NCBI RefSeq assembly: GCF_910592395.1
Contig: NC_088311.1
Span: 18,790,501 to 18,850,500, forward strand
Length of the DNA: 60,000 bases
Reading direction: 5' to 3'
DNA from: Lineus longissimus
Lineage: Eukaryota; Nemertea; Pilidiophora; Heteronemertea; Lineidae
Positions 34,101 to 40,304 of the stretch are shown here, piece after piece. The position numbers and the translations under genes are program-made. The notes beneath the pieces were generated by a model. It was not told the DNA's origin, made no database searches, and saw only the letters and a program-made list of their open reading frames with translations. How positions within the stretch are numbered: position 1 is the first letter of the stretch; the number at the start of each line of letters is the position of its first letter.

Positions 34101-36316
34101 TAATTCCATAGGCCGGTGTAATGTTTTTGAGTGTTTCTATTTTTGAGTGTTCCCCTCATTGTTTGGGAACGCTAAAAGATAGATTGACAGGTTTTTCTGT
34201 GTTTCCCCCTATTGAAAAGTCATGGTCTCTCTAGCTGCCTATTGTTTGGAAACACTGACACATGGGAAACAACCACAGATGTTACACCGGGTCTATTTGG
34301 CAAGCCGCTCGCCGAACAGGCATCTTTTTTTGTCCTGTTTGGAGAGCCGCTTGCCAAACAGCACTAAAAAGCCACTCTCTTCGGCCAGCCGGGCTTGCCA
34401 AACAGGTAAAAAATCTACACTGTTTGGCGAGCTGGAGACTTGCTCTCCATTCAGGACAAGAAAAAGTCGCTGTTTGGTAAGCCGGGCTTGCCAAGTAGTC
34501 ACTTCCAATTCCATAACCTATTAAAAACAGACTTTCATAACAGGCCAACTTCAGGATACCCGGCTGTTCTTGTAGACACACTCACTCCGACTGTATGAAC
34601 CATAATATGGATTTTAAACATTTACCAGGCCCAGGCTGTGGCAAATTTATACAAGTAGGTGCTGTGTATCATCCAATGTCACAAAGCTTCAACAACTCCG
34701 ATCCACTCTTTGGTGCAAAGAGCAACAGCTTCACAGTATACATATACTCATGAAAAACAATATTTGCTATTCAAAACTTTTAGAATTGGGCTTTTAATTT
34801 TTTCGGAGTTCGACCCCAAGCAAGTGTTAGAAGAACAACTCGAAATTACGACCAGAAAAAGGAGGATGCATTCAACTGGTTAGAAAGAAAATGCTTCTTA
34901 TATTTATCATTTCGATGTAAACTTGCACTTCGACAATCACTTGACAGAAGGGTCTATCCACAGTACACGTTTCTGAATGATCGGAGTCCACGAAAGGATT
35001 TGATAGCAAGCGGACTCGGGCGACTACACCACACCGGTAGTGGTTTCTTTAATTTCACCATTTGAAGTTGTTTACAAAACGAAAAATGTTCCTATCAAAC
35101 ATTCCAAGCCAATATTCCATGCACATCTGCCTAACCCTTATAAAATGGGCCGAGTGCCTGGATGCAACGTTTTCATTGTATAGTTTATCGCCAGATTTAC
35201 CAGTGTCCCAAAACAAACACTTCAGTCAATTTTTTTTCCAAATTTCCTTTTCATTAATGGAAGTGACTACTCAAAGTTTGGCACGCCTAACGACCACTGT
35301 AGTAAGCCAGTGTATGTGTACATTTTGGTAGGCCAACGACGGGAGTAAGTTTCTTACTTGATTGACCAGATGCGTGAATGGCAATAGTGGCTTGAATAGA
35401 AGGTCTAAATTATCCCATTACGGGCCTAGAAATGTGCACTATGTTAAGATCTGGCTGGACGTTAGAAGTGAGAAACTAGAGTATTTGGAAAGCCCGGCTC
35501 ACCAAACAGCGACTTATTTTGCCCTGAATGGAGAGCCGAACTCATTAATATTTATCGTTGTCGAAGAGCGCTCATTATCATTCAAATGCAAAGCGGGCAA
35601 CAACACTACTGGAGTTAGGACCTTAGCAATGTACCTAATGCATTTATTACGCTTATCAGTTAATAACGTACTCGTGTATATTCCTCTCCATCGATTTTTG
35701 AAAAGAACACGAGTTTAGTAAAAGAAAATGAATTGAGAGCGAGAAATCGGCCATTGTTAATTATGCGCATATTAATTCAAATATGACGTCACTGCTCTCC
35801 GATTGGCTAATGTGTTGTAAAGTGTCCGGCTCGCCAAACAGGGTAGTTGGCCAGTCGGGCTTGCCAAACTGGGTTGATTTGCAGTGCTGTTCGGCAAGCG
35901 GCTCTCCAAACAGGGCAAAAATGATGCCTGTTCGGTGAGCGGCTTGCCAAATATACCCGGCCTTCATTAATACACTCGGTAGAGTTAAGCGTCATTACCC
36001 GTATCTCCTATCAATGACGTCACTGCTGGACCATCGATTCCCAAAAGAAAGACTCATACTTGGCTGCAGCTTCTGAATGACCTGAACGTTTTAGAGGGAG
36101 TAAAACAGGTACAATGGTGTTCTACATTGAAATAAAATCAGCCACATCAAAATAAAATACAGGCCGCCGAATAATCTCTTTTCTGAAACAACTTTACATT
36201 ACAGACTGCAGTTCGAAGAAAGAAACAAGAAAAAAGAAGCTGCTGAAATTGAACATATCAATCAGCAAGTTGCTGCAATGGATGCTGTTCACGGTCTGGA
36301 GTGCAGGGAAGGTTAA
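1075..36316 (+). CDS. PCYT2: Ethanolamine-phosphate cytidylyltransferase, 5'-partial, 14 exons in window
   Basis: The product transfers CMP from CTP to phosphoethanolamine, giving CDP-ethanolamine (Kennedy pathway, cytosol). Fourteen exons with AG/GT borders and compatible phases translate to about 358 residues colinear with animal PCYT2. The order is: first cytidylyltransferase domain with HFGH nucleotide-binding motif (exon 1075-1117) and RTNGVSTTD signature (exon 22735-22782); a linker; second domain with HAGH (exon 29867-29943), [20 protein letters not shown] and the signature-like SGNTLSTNDIIQR; then a charged C-terminal tail. The exon carrying the initiator Met and the first beta strand lies upstream of the window. 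All junctions are GT-AG except a GC donor after 13669. Introns are large (first visible one 11.7 kb) and full of transposons. No polyadenylation site was identified with confidence. Identity is strong; exact borders are read by eye. Confidence 0.94.
1118..5742. other. PCYT2 intron, mostly unrecognised sequence
   Basis: No coding homology seen. Contains three short palindromes at 2135-2212, a C tract at 4257-4278 and a G tract near 4568. The small ORFs here lack recognisable domains. Confidence 0.6.
2135..2212. repeat. Three copies of the palindrome TTCGCTTTTAAGCGAA
   Basis: Palindromic motifs at 2135-2150, 2166-2182 (one extra T) and 2198-2212 (half-site altered), spaced about 31 bp. They could be remnants of a tandem repeat or a binding-site cluster; function unknown. 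Confidence 0.8.
5941..7423 (+). mobile_element. CGT/GGTGAGC dispersed repeat, copy 1
   Basis: Begins with GGCTCACC and a GTCCGTC run (5982-6019), then repeats units of about 300 bp, each starting near GGCACGTTTCTTAAC (6030, 6329, 6486, 6787, 7088). It ends in GGTGAGCACAATGGCC...GGCCGTTTCAT. The same ends and units recur at 40585-41755 and, as a 3' fragment, at 23893-24128. It lies inside the left arm of a foldback element, since the same TTCGCC array resumes on both sides. No coding capacity. Each unit carries CTCF-like and nuclear-receptor-like motifs, listed separately. Confidence 0.8.
6095..7207 (+). promoter_or_regulatory. Array of CTCF-core and AGGTCA motifs in repeat copy 1
   Basis: Seen: CCACCAGGGGGC at 6148-6159, 6596-6607 and 6897-6908 (the latter two within TTGGCCACCAGGGGGCCAAA), with a degenerate one at 7196-7207. 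AGGTCAcagAGGTCA (DR3) occurs at 6291-6305, 6438-6452 and 6739-6753, usually preceded by TGACC(T) eight bases upstream. AGGTCAnnTGACCT (IR2) occurs at 6095-6108 and 6844-6857. Known: TGGCCACCAGGGGGC is the core of the vertebrate CTCF consensus, and AGGTCA is the nuclear receptor half-site. Inferred: possible binding array. No evidence of function. Confidence 0.45.
8820..9415 (-). mobile_element. 5'-truncated CR1/L2-like LINE, 3' end of reverse transcriptase ORF
   Basis: The minus-strand ORF (to about 8894) reads like the post-catalytic thumb and C terminus of CR1/L2/jockey-type RTs: LVHAFVTSRLDSNNALLFGL, VQNRAARL, ITPVLKELHWLPIKYRI, LRGLAPGYL and FGDRAFSACAPSLWNQLP. The catalytic palm is missing, so the copy is 5' truncated as in incomplete target-primed reverse transcription. 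The plus strand at 8826-8850 shows ACATTACATTACATTT, i.e. a short tandem AATGT-type 3' tail typical of CR1/L2 elements. Homology fades near 9415. Cannot be active. Confidence 0.88.
9422..10276. other. PCYT2 intron, nothing recognised
   Basis: Sequence between the LINE fragment and the pogo-like transposase remnant; no domain, repeat structure or RNA gene seen. Confidence 0.6.
10277..11438 (-). pseudogene. pogo/Tigger-type transposase (Tc1/mariner superfamily), frameshifted
   Basis: Read on the minus strand from 11438. The first part (to about 11020) has a CENP-B/Tc5-type HTH region (EVEQRVHEDFLDNRRRALPV, GWVHKFMQRKHISIRRKT) and then YNMNET, where the first catalytic Asp of YNxDET is Asn. The second (11013-10600) continues the DDE domain (LGCTLAVTIGSNGEKTPSHL, RLLLLDQFRPHM, which keeps the second Asp), then IQLVALRYPN before another frame change. 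The last (10567-10277) gives AWNGILPASAGKAFQVAGL and an acidic tail ending DDDNEFY, as in Tigger/jerky proteins. At least two frameshifts and a changed catalytic residue make it dead. Its TIRs were not found. Confidence 0.85.
11867..12180. mobile_element. MITE-like inverted-repeat element, 48-bp arms
   Basis: 11867-11914 (TGTATTGTACGCACCGG...) is the reverse complement of 12133-12180 with one mismatch; the spacer is 218 bp. The right arm is itself a hairpin: TGTATTGTACGCGCCG at 12119-12134 pairs perfectly with 12165-12180 across a 30-bp loop. TA sits in the outer part of both ends, compatible with a TA-inserting Tc1/mariner or pogo element, but this cannot be proven. It lies 430 bp from the pogo transposase remnant; a relationship is only a guess. 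Confidence 0.75.
12181..12799. other. PCYT2 intron with AG microsatellite
   Basis: Contains an (AG)n run at about 12291-12306. No other recognisable content up to exon b. Confidence 0.6.
12800..12845 (+). CDS. PCYT2: PCYT2 exon b
   Basis: Flanked by ttttcag and GTAAGT-like GTAAGTC. Encodes AKALGKYLVVGVHSD plus the first base of the next codon, matching the GDYLIVGVHTD strand of the Rossmann-like fold. Confidence 0.92.
13584..13669 (+). CDS. PCYT2: PCYT2 exon c, followed by a GC splice donor
   Basis: Acceptor attgcag ends at 13583. Encodes DITVNKGAPAYPEEER and then YKLIRAIKWVDE. The family alignment puts the junction after GAG at 13669, where the intron starts GCAAGT rather than GT, so this is a GC-AG intron with an otherwise consensus donor. 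Confidence 0.92.
14063..14274. mobile_element. Palindromic MITE-like element, family M1 copy 1
   Basis: Ends are CTCTTAGAAATA (14063-14074) and its exact complement TATTTCTAAGAG (14263-14274). An inner palindrome brackets the middle (AATATGCACCTCGTA and TACGAGGTGCATATT). Related degenerate copies lie at 22893-23024 and 32515-32690, sharing GGGTTTTTCATTTTACCG and GTGCATATT words. No coding capacity. Confidence 0.75.
14840..14915 (+). CDS. PCYT2: PCYT2 exon d
   Basis: Acceptor tttttccag and donor GTAAGT-like GTAAGTC. Encodes LVEASPYFYDVSFLDKIGCD then FVAHG, corresponding to the APY...LDKYNCDFCVHG block of animal PCYT2. Confidence 0.93.
15487..15665 (+). mobile_element. MITE-like element, family M2 copy 1
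   Basis: A 179-bp sequence starting CCGGTGTAACATC and ending CATTGAACCGG. A nearly identical copy in opposite orientation lies at 34113-34290, so it is dispersed, with short CCGGTGTAA termini. Both copies lie in PCYT2 introns. Confidence 0.8.
15860..15886. repeat. Hairpin at the start of a dispersed repeat
   Basis: AGCTCAGCTGAC and GTCAGCGGAGCT (one mismatch) flank a 3-base loop, preceded by TTTTT and followed by a GTCCGTCC stretch. The layout (T run, AGCTCA hairpin, GTCCGTC) is like the 5' end of the CGT/GGTGAGC element at 40585, suggesting a diverged relative. Confidence 0.6.
17919..18001. repeat. 21-22-bp tandem repeat, four copies
   Basis: CAAATATCTGCCGCAAGG-type unit repeated four times (from 17923, 17944, about 17966 and 17987) with small changes. 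Confidence 0.88.
18609..18645. repeat. Perfect 17-bp hairpin
   Basis: CCATGGAGGTATAAATA at 18609-18625 is followed by a 3-base loop and its exact complement at 18629-18645. An intronic cruciform or miniature-element remnant; no expression evidence. Confidence 0.9.
19028..19097 (+). CDS. PCYT2: PCYT2 exon e
   Basis: Acceptor ttttcag and donor GTTAGT. Encodes DISHSIVTGGDAYITQKQSG then RY, with AG starting the Arg codon. This is the segment leading to the substrate-binding R-x-x-x-R-T signature. Confidence 0.92.
19693..19970 (+). mobile_element. Dispersed repeat family M3, copy 1
   Basis: Begins ATTGATACCGAACTGGAGGT, continues with a GGTGGAGCTAAAATGTAG segment and a TACCGACAGTGAGGTATCAA segment, and ends near GCACCAACCC. 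Copies recur at 27567-28025 (with an extra inverted portion) and, inverted, at 29456-29684. Confidence 0.78.
20395..20470 (+). repeat. Dispersed repeat M4, copy 1
   Basis: Shares ACCAGCG...CTACTTTCT-CATTTTCTCGGGCGGTGAA...TTTCCTGTTT with the complement of 33070-33165. A short piece (CTTTCTCGGGCGGTGAAAG) also appears near 4170. Confidence 0.65.
21036..21407 (+). pseudogene. Acidic ORF resembling P2X7 cytoplasmic (ballast) domain-like proteins, with in-frame stop
   Basis: ATG at 21036 gives MASAYSSESESSEFEDVLVD and then VEPYMFEPL and an acidic run (HNESDHSDESD) to TAG at 21186-21188. The same frame continues with GCRCITCMIFEQTNVAQYCF and CHDAELLLKSDG to a stop ending at 21407. A Ser/Asp/Glu-rich start, a PYxFEP box and C-x-C-x2-C followed 12 residues later by a Cys resemble animal proteins carrying the Cys-rich intracellular domain of P2X7, many of them on repetitive genes. 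Resemblance was judged by eye. The stop codon and the incomplete CC pair suggest decay. It is not a P2X channel: no membrane segments. Confidence 0.4.
21583..21888 (-). CDS. THAP-domain protein fragment inside a TIR element
   Basis: 101 codons on the minus strand. MVYCVAPNC opens the C2CH finger; FHEFPKPVERERRKLWIRKC is the conserved middle; LCSDHL supplies Cys and His; AVPTM near the end is the AVPTIF box that closes a THAP domain. THAP domains bind DNA through this zinc finger. The ORF stops about 15 residues after the box, so either an exon junction follows or the transposase part was deleted. The location within 26-bp TIRs argues for a transposon rather than a host gene. Confidence 0.85.
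   Translation of the reverse strand: MVYCVAPNCVKDSTKNNRMTDGTHFHEFPKPVERERRKLWIRKCKRLECWKPGPSAKLCSDHLIDTDYHMKPDICIQLNIKCHLLKTAVPTMSIAFNARGC
22735..22782 (+). CDS. PCYT2: PCYT2 exon f (RTxGVSTT signature)
   Basis: Acceptor tttgcag and donor GTAAGT. Encodes EFRRTNGVSTTDIIGR. RTxGxSTT is the cytidylyltransferase signature that contacts CTP. Confidence 0.95.
22893..23024. mobile_element. MITE-like family M1, copy 2 (degenerate)
   Basis: Shares AAACTCT...GGGTTTTTCATTTCACCG...GGGGTGCATATTCG...AATAAGAGTGTAC with 14063-14274. Termini are eroded. Confidence 0.6.
23893..24128 (+). mobile_element. CGT/GGTGAGC dispersed repeat, 3'-end fragment (copy 3)
   Basis: Starts in the unit at GTGATTCACCACTTGGCCACC and ends with GAGCACAACGGCCCATGGCC then GTTTCATTT, the 3' terminus of the copies at 5941-7423 and 40585-41755. 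Its CTCF-like motif is degenerate (CCACCAGTGGGT). Confidence 0.75.
24129..25144. other. PCYT2 intron, nothing recognised
   Basis: No domain or clear repeat seen between the repeat fragment and the palindromic element. Confidence 0.6.
25151..25767. mobile_element. Multi-hairpin TIR element with perfect 87-bp TIRs and 6-bp TSD
   Basis: 25151-25237 and 25681-25767 are perfect inverted repeats of 87 bp beginning TATGGGCGGTTATTTCCGCA. The flanks are CCCGTG at 25145-25150 and 25768-25773, a 6-bp target duplication. Inside is a second perfect palindrome (arms 25284-25322 and 25337-25375, 39 bp each) and tandem units built on GCGCCACCAAACGTCTATTT plus a TACACACAAATCAGAAAACA spacer. No protein coding capacity. 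Perfect TIRs and TSD imply recent insertion. The 6-bp TSD does not fit Tc1/mariner (2), hAT (8) or MULE (9). Confidence 0.9.
26432..26562. repeat. 69-bp direct repeat, two copies
   Basis: CCACTATCGATCATGACT-starting unit at 26432 is repeated at 26501 with few changes. It lies 55 bp before PCYT2 exon g. Confidence 0.9.
26617..26698 (+). CDS. PCYT2: PCYT2 exon g (end of domain 1 and linker)
   Basis: Acceptor tttctag and donor GTATGT. Encodes ILRMTKEHHQPNQEESITKE then EAGAIGQ: the helix closing domain 1 and an acidic linker between the two catalytic domains. The intron after it is where a linker exon could be alternatively included; none was recognised here. Confidence 0.92.
27567..28025. mobile_element. 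Dispersed repeat family M3, copy 2, in hairpin arrangement
   Basis: Forward part begins ATACCGAACTGGAGGTATTG. From about 27670 to 27815 the sequence (TACCGACAGTGAGATATCAA ... GCACCAACCC) is repeated in inverse orientation at about 27893-27990, giving a long imperfect stem upstream of PCYT2 exon h. Confidence 0.75.
28304..28442 (+). CDS. PCYT2: PCYT2 exon h (start of domain 2)
   Basis: Acceptor tctctgcag and donor GTATCC. Encodes GPDAKSPYTTVTHFIPTSNR, then the region ending KIVYTAGSFDLL, the first strand of the second cytidylyltransferase domain. It is the longest coding exon here. Inverted copies of one intronic repeat family lie on both sides (27567-28025 and 29456-29684). Confidence 0.94.
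29456..29684 (-). mobile_element. Dispersed repeat family M3, copy 3 (inverted)
   Basis: Reads in reverse: GGGTTGGTGCAAAATGTGGA, then CGATACCTCACTGTCGGTAT, ending ATACCTCCAGTTCGGTAT. It is inverted relative to 27567-28025, with exon h between them. Confidence 0.78.
29867..29943 (+). CDS. PCYT2: PCYT2 exon i (HxGH of domain 2)
   Basis: Acceptor is acaaag, a weak polypyrimidine tract; donor is GTAAGT. Encodes AGHVDFLEEAAKQGDYLIVG then VHTDQ. With the split His codon it forms HAGH, where mammals have HIGH. Confidence 0.92.
30393..30470 (+). CDS. PCYT2: PCYT2 exon j
   Basis: Acceptor tttttcag and donor GTTAGT. Encodes [20 protein letters not shown] then SVLSIK, corresponding to [22 protein letters not shown] of mammals. 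Confidence 0.95.
30869..30932. repeat. 32-bp perfect-type direct repeat, two copies
   Basis: TTGCTAATGCAACATGTGG-starting 32-bp unit at 30869-30900 and 30901-30932, one difference. Confidence 0.92.
31160..31225 (+). CDS. PCYT2: PCYT2 exon k
   Basis: Acceptor tcttttcag and donor GTAAAT. Encodes [20 protein letters not shown] then FK, the conserved [11 protein letters not shown] block. Confidence 0.95.
32103..32165 (+). CDS. PCYT2: PCYT2 exon l
   Basis: Acceptor attcttcag and donor GTATTT. Encodes IDVVVHGQTPILPEDGHDPY then E, matching [21 protein letters not shown]. A short TIR element (32238-32479) begins about 70 bp downstream in the intron. Confidence 0.94.
32238..32479. mobile_element. 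Short TIR element with telomere-like core
   Basis: GGCTATTCTTACGAC at 32238-32252 and its exact complement at 32465-32479. A further GTCGTAAGAATA lies at about 32411. The middle contains GGGTTAGGGTTAGGGTTGG (32328-32346). No coding capacity. It begins 72 bp past PCYT2 exon l. Confidence 0.7.
32515..32690. mobile_element. MITE-like family M1, copy 3 (degenerate)
   Basis: Shares GGCTTTTCATTTTACCGAAA and a TTGTCCAAAAAATATTG segment with the copies at 14063 and 22893; ends not sharply defined. Confidence 0.55.
32838..32926 (+). CDS. PCYT2: PCYT2 exon m
   Basis: Acceptor ctttttcag and donor GTGAGT. Encodes EARERGIFKVINSGNTLSTN then DIIQRIVEY. The SGNTLSTNDIIQR block is the domain 2 counterpart of RTxGVSTT. 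Confidence 0.94.
33070..33165 (-). repeat. Dispersed repeat M4, copy 2 (inverted)
   Basis: The complement matches 20395-20470 (TTTTCACCGCCCGAGAAAAT, then AGAAAGTA and GCGCTGGTTG). Confidence 0.65.
33180..34112. other. PCYT2 intron, nothing recognised
   Basis: No domain, RNA gene or repeat structure identified. Confidence 0.6.
34113..34290 (-). mobile_element. MITE-like family M2, copy 2 (inverted)
   Basis: A 178-bp inverted copy of 15487-15665, bounded by CCGGTGTAATG and GATGTTACACCGG. It abuts repeat M5 directly at its right end. Confidence 0.8.
34291..34500 (+). repeat. Dispersed repeat M5, copy 1
   Basis: Rich in alternating TTTGGCAAGCC and GGCTTGCCAAACAG words. The complement is found, interrupted, at 35493-35535 and 35826-35965. 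Overlapping small ORFs on both strands here are by-products of the repeats. Confidence 0.75.
35493..35965 (-). repeat. Dispersed repeat M5, copy 2 (inverted, interrupted)
   Basis: 35493-35535 and 35826-35965 match the two ends of 34291-34500 in reverse. The 290 bp between them is unrelated, either an insertion or a separate rearrangement. Confidence 0.7.
36205..36316 (+). CDS. PCYT2: PCYT2 terminal coding exon n
   Basis: Acceptor acattacag. Encodes LQFEERNKKKEAAEIEHINQ then QVAAMDAVHGLECREG and TAA at 36314-36316. The E-RNKKKEA helix matches the mammalian YEARNQKKEAKE tail, so this is the true C terminus. Confidence 0.93.
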
Positions 36317-36850
36317 GTTGACAGCTCCATCGCGAGATCACCTTAATTTATAAACGCCTTAATCAGCTGAACATGCTTATGGCGTTTTACAAAACTTTGG
36401 CCAAACAAAGTGCTGGGAATATATATTTTGTTAAGAATGCAGGAGGCCTTTAAAAATTTTCCGGAACCGCTGAGAAAGGACCGCTGAGAAGGGACCGCTG
36501 AGGCCACTGGGAGAGACAAATCTAAACCCAATATGAGTTAGTCCAATCTAAATCCACCTTGGAATCTGGTTTTTTGAATGATAATGCGTCCTCAAATCCC
36601 TCTATCAAAAATAGAATAGTGTCCGTACTTACTTATGGACATGTTATGTACCTGTTATGCAATAGATACATCCTGTTATGCAATAGAAAGCTTTTCTTTG
36701 GTGTTAACTTGAAGCGATACAATTCTGCATTATTGACTTTAATCTGGGTTTATTAAACCGATATTATTCAATTATGATACTACATTATGTAGGTGATGGT
36801 ATTTTATGCAGATATACATGTATTTTAATTTCACTGCTGCAATTTCATAT

Positions 36851-37331
36851 AAACAACTCAACAAAAGTAAGTCCCCCTTTAAAAATTTGTCATAATTTCT
36901 AAAGTATCCACGACAATGCAATGAAAATGGCAGGACATCATTATACCAATATTAGGCATAATGGGTGAAAAGGACGAGGGCCTACGTATTGTTAAGCATG
37001 AATGATCTTCGATTGAATGAAAAACATGCCGTTTAAAAATAACGGAACTGATCCACCAAGGCTGAAATTGACTGGCAGTGTGGGTCGTGCAATCAGTTGT
37101 GATTTAATACTCACTGAAACATGCCACGAATTTTATTTATGAAATGGCCCTTTTTTTCATTCAATTGAAGATCATTCATGCATAACATTAACAATAGGTA
37201 TGCCCCTGTCCTTTTCACCCATTATGCCTAGTGTGGTATGATGATGTCCTGCAATTTTCATTGCATTGCCGTGGATACTTAAGAAATTAAAATCAATTGT
37301 TTAGAGGACTTACTTTTTTTGAGGTGTTTGT
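36851..37331. mobile_element. Foldback element with ~185-bp imperfect arms
   Basis: The left arm starts AAACAACTCAACAAAAGTAA. The right arm read in complement starts ACAAACACCTCAAAAAAAGT. Both continue with TATCCACG(A/G)CAATGCAATG, GCAGGACATCAT, GGCATAATGGGTGAAAAGGA and GCATGAATGATCTTC. Arms are roughly 80% alike by eye around a ~110-bp centre. It starts 535 bp after the PCYT2 stop codon, so it could fall within the 3' UTR or just beyond it. Confidence 0.8.
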
Positions 37332-38734
37332 ATGTGTATATCGATTGAGGTGTGTCCCTGCTCGTTCTTGTCTTCGAGAAAACAATTCTTCATCAAAAAT
37401 GTGATCATATCAAGTTTGGTCTGGCAGATTTAATGAAGTTGAATGACCAGGCAAATCCAAGAGTTTGAGAAAGAGTTGTTGAATGAGGTACCCATCCTCG
37501 GCACCCAGTGGTTTTTTGTATGGGACGTAGGAGTATCAAAAACCTGAAGCTCAGGATGTGAGGTACCAGGATAGCTAAGACTGCCGCAACTAAGGCATGA
37601 TATCTTTTTCAAAGTTTAGTGCAACATTGGTAGTCATCGTGGGCTGCAATCACTCACCTGTAATAGGCTAATTTACAAACAAGTGTTTCTGGACATTATC
37701 ATAACATACATCAACCGTCCACACACGATGCAAGCATTGAAACATCTCCATTTTCTTGTTTCAACAAAGCTAGGGGAATGAACACTTGCTCAACTTGCAT
37801 CATCAGTGACGTAACCATGCCAATGCCGTTGTATAGACATATAAACGTATACTATAAATGCCTTGTTGTAGCAGACTTGCATGCATCATGACTGCACTGC
37901 AGCAAAGTCTATATCCACATGTATTTACCTGACACACAAAAGCATACAATAAACACGAACGGTTTGGGCCTTTAAAGGGACAACTTGGGTATGGTTTTTC
38001 ATACAAAAATAGCTACCAGCCAGACCATGACTTCTCCAATCAGGATCATTGGAAAGTCATTGAACTGCAATAAACAATGCACTAGAACGTGGTGTAATCA
38101 TAGGCCTGCCTGAAATTCATATGCCATGTCCAAAACTGCCTTCCACACTGTCCAAAGTCATAATTAGAACTCAGTATTGATGTGATATTACAGGTGGCGG
38201 CGCATGGCGGCAAGCAGAGTCATTATCCTCCTGGCTAGGTGAATACCACACCCAAGTTGTCCCTTGCTTTCCGTGAAGTGGTTTTTTCTCTTCGAGGGAA
38301 TTTCAATGTTAGTGGAACTTAACTTATAACAAAGATGACAACGATGAACATACTATATGCATTTAGTATAAATCTTTTAAAACCGGCACCATACTTATTC
38401 ATGTACTCAAGACAGACTGTATTGTATTGTTGTGAAATTAATGTATTTGGGAAATTTAAATACAAATTTTTCGTTTAACTGTTAAATTCTATTTGGTGCT
38501 TTGGGCTTCTAACGTTTGGCATTTCGTCCGTGGTAATTATCATGAGTGGAAGGCGATTGAGTGTGCGAGATTGCTGTGACTTATAGATACACAGACAGTC
38601 ATCAACAGTGGTGCTGCAGTATTTTTGAATAAGGGGTTAACGATTGACCAGGGTCATCAGTGTCAATATTATCGTCTTTGTATTAATCATCAAGGGTGAA
38701 AGTAGAATTAACCCCTCTGTAAAATTTGTCCTAC
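37332..38734. other. Intergenic, nothing recognised
   Basis: No gene or repeat structure seen. Confidence 0.6.
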
Positions 38735-38826
38735 AGTCCAAATCACAATTAACACATCCATAGATACGTGTCACCCAATTATACGTTGCGTGCGAATCAG
38801 GAAAGATGTCAATTGTGATTTGGACT
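38735..38826. mobile_element. 92-bp palindromic MITE-like element
   Basis: AGTCCAAATCACAATT (38735-38750) and its exact complement (38811-38826) flank a 60-bp centre. Flanking TA-like bases hint at a TA target, not certain. Confidence 0.7.
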
Positions 38827-39338
38827 ATACCCTAAAGTTTTGAATTATTGTTCAATTATTGACAGCAAGAGACCTAGGCCTCAGATGGTTGGACTAAAGT
38901 AAGACTGCAGCAGCTAAGTGCAGGTCGTAGATTCTCGTCACACCAGCATTATGATGTAAGGATAACCGGCTTATTACGTATGGATATGTGCATCTTATTT
39001 GTGCCATTACATTCTATGTGCCATATCCTTAACCCTTTGGCAAACTGGCATCTCTAATGTTTCAATTTTTCCGCCTATTTTAGGGCCTGGTAGTTGTTTC
39101 GTCCGTTTTTTCCCATTTGGCTATTTAAGAACCCTATCCAATATTTCGTTCTTGAGCTTGCTGATATACAAAAAAAAATCATAACCATTGTTACTGATAT
39201 TAGAAAATTCTCTAGGATCTCGTAAGAAATATATCCAGTAGTTTTTGCACAGCCACCTAAAAAGGACAGTGACAATGACTAATGAAAAAGACTTTAGTCC
39301 GGTTGTGTAGTATCATCGTATTTCTGAGTACGCTTAAA

Positions 39339-40304
39339 ACACAGTGAACAACGGTACACCATTAACGTGACCGTATTTACCATGAACAACATTTCCGCGT
39401 TTATGCGGGTACGGCGACTTGGATTTTTTGACACTTTATGATAAGTTTCTTCGTACTTCTAATTGATTGAGACAAAATTTTAAATCTGTAAGTGGGATAA
39501 TATGTTCGTGAACAGATTCGGCATGCCTTGGATTGCGAACAAGTTGCAATGATCTGATAAACATTGATAATTCGGCATTTTCGATACCCCTTTGAAAAGC
39601 TTGAATGTTTCAGTGTCTAGAGAGAGGGACCTCTTTAATAATCGGAGGAATCGTCAGACATTCGGCTTCTCTTATGATAGTAGTAGTTGTTAAACATGTC
39701 TTTGATTCGTGAGATAATTAGGTACAAATCTCGATACATGCAAAGTGTACGGCTGTTAACAACAGCCCGGTGCACTCCATTTATAATAACCGACCACGAA
39801 AGTGTCCTCCTACTTGGCATTAACAACAAAAAATAGAAAATCTGTTAGAAGGGTTTATTCTTTAACATAACTAGACAAAACGACCACTCCTCATCTCGCA
39901 GGCAGTCTTACGCATTACGAAGAGGGGCTGGTAACCTCCCGATGGCTAATGAGATTCCCACACCTTCAAAATGAATAATAAATGTTCCAATGACTAAAAG
40001 TAAGGGTTGATTTGATGGAACCGATTATTTTGGAAGTTAAGTTAGGTCCTTTAATAAGGCATGCGAATATGCTAGTTAAAAATATAGTTCACCATAGTTT
40101 TTACCTTCTAGAAGTGAGAGAATTATCCCACTTCTCATTTACAATGCGAATTCCCAAATGTGGTTTATGCGTATCTTGGATGTTGTTAATTGGAATACGG
40201 CCTCACGAGACGGTCAGTTTGAAACATATATCGTCTGCTATAGGAAATGTTGTTTATGGTAAATACGGTCACGTTAACGGTGTACCGTCGGTTGTCAACT
40301 GTGT
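39339..40304. mobile_element. TIR element, ~57-62-bp arms, unknown family
   Basis: 39339-39395 (ACACAGTGAACAAC, GGTACACC, TTAACGTGACCGTATTTACC) matches the complement of 40243-40304 with a few differences and a small gap. The interior (about 850 bp) has no recognisable transposase; the ORF at 40012-40380 runs into the right arm and has no known domain. No TSD recognised. Confidence 0.65.

Noticed and set aside
34222-34581. Four overlapping 70-100-codon ORFs on both strands
   Set aside because: The M5 repeat is made of complementary words lacking stops; no domain seen.
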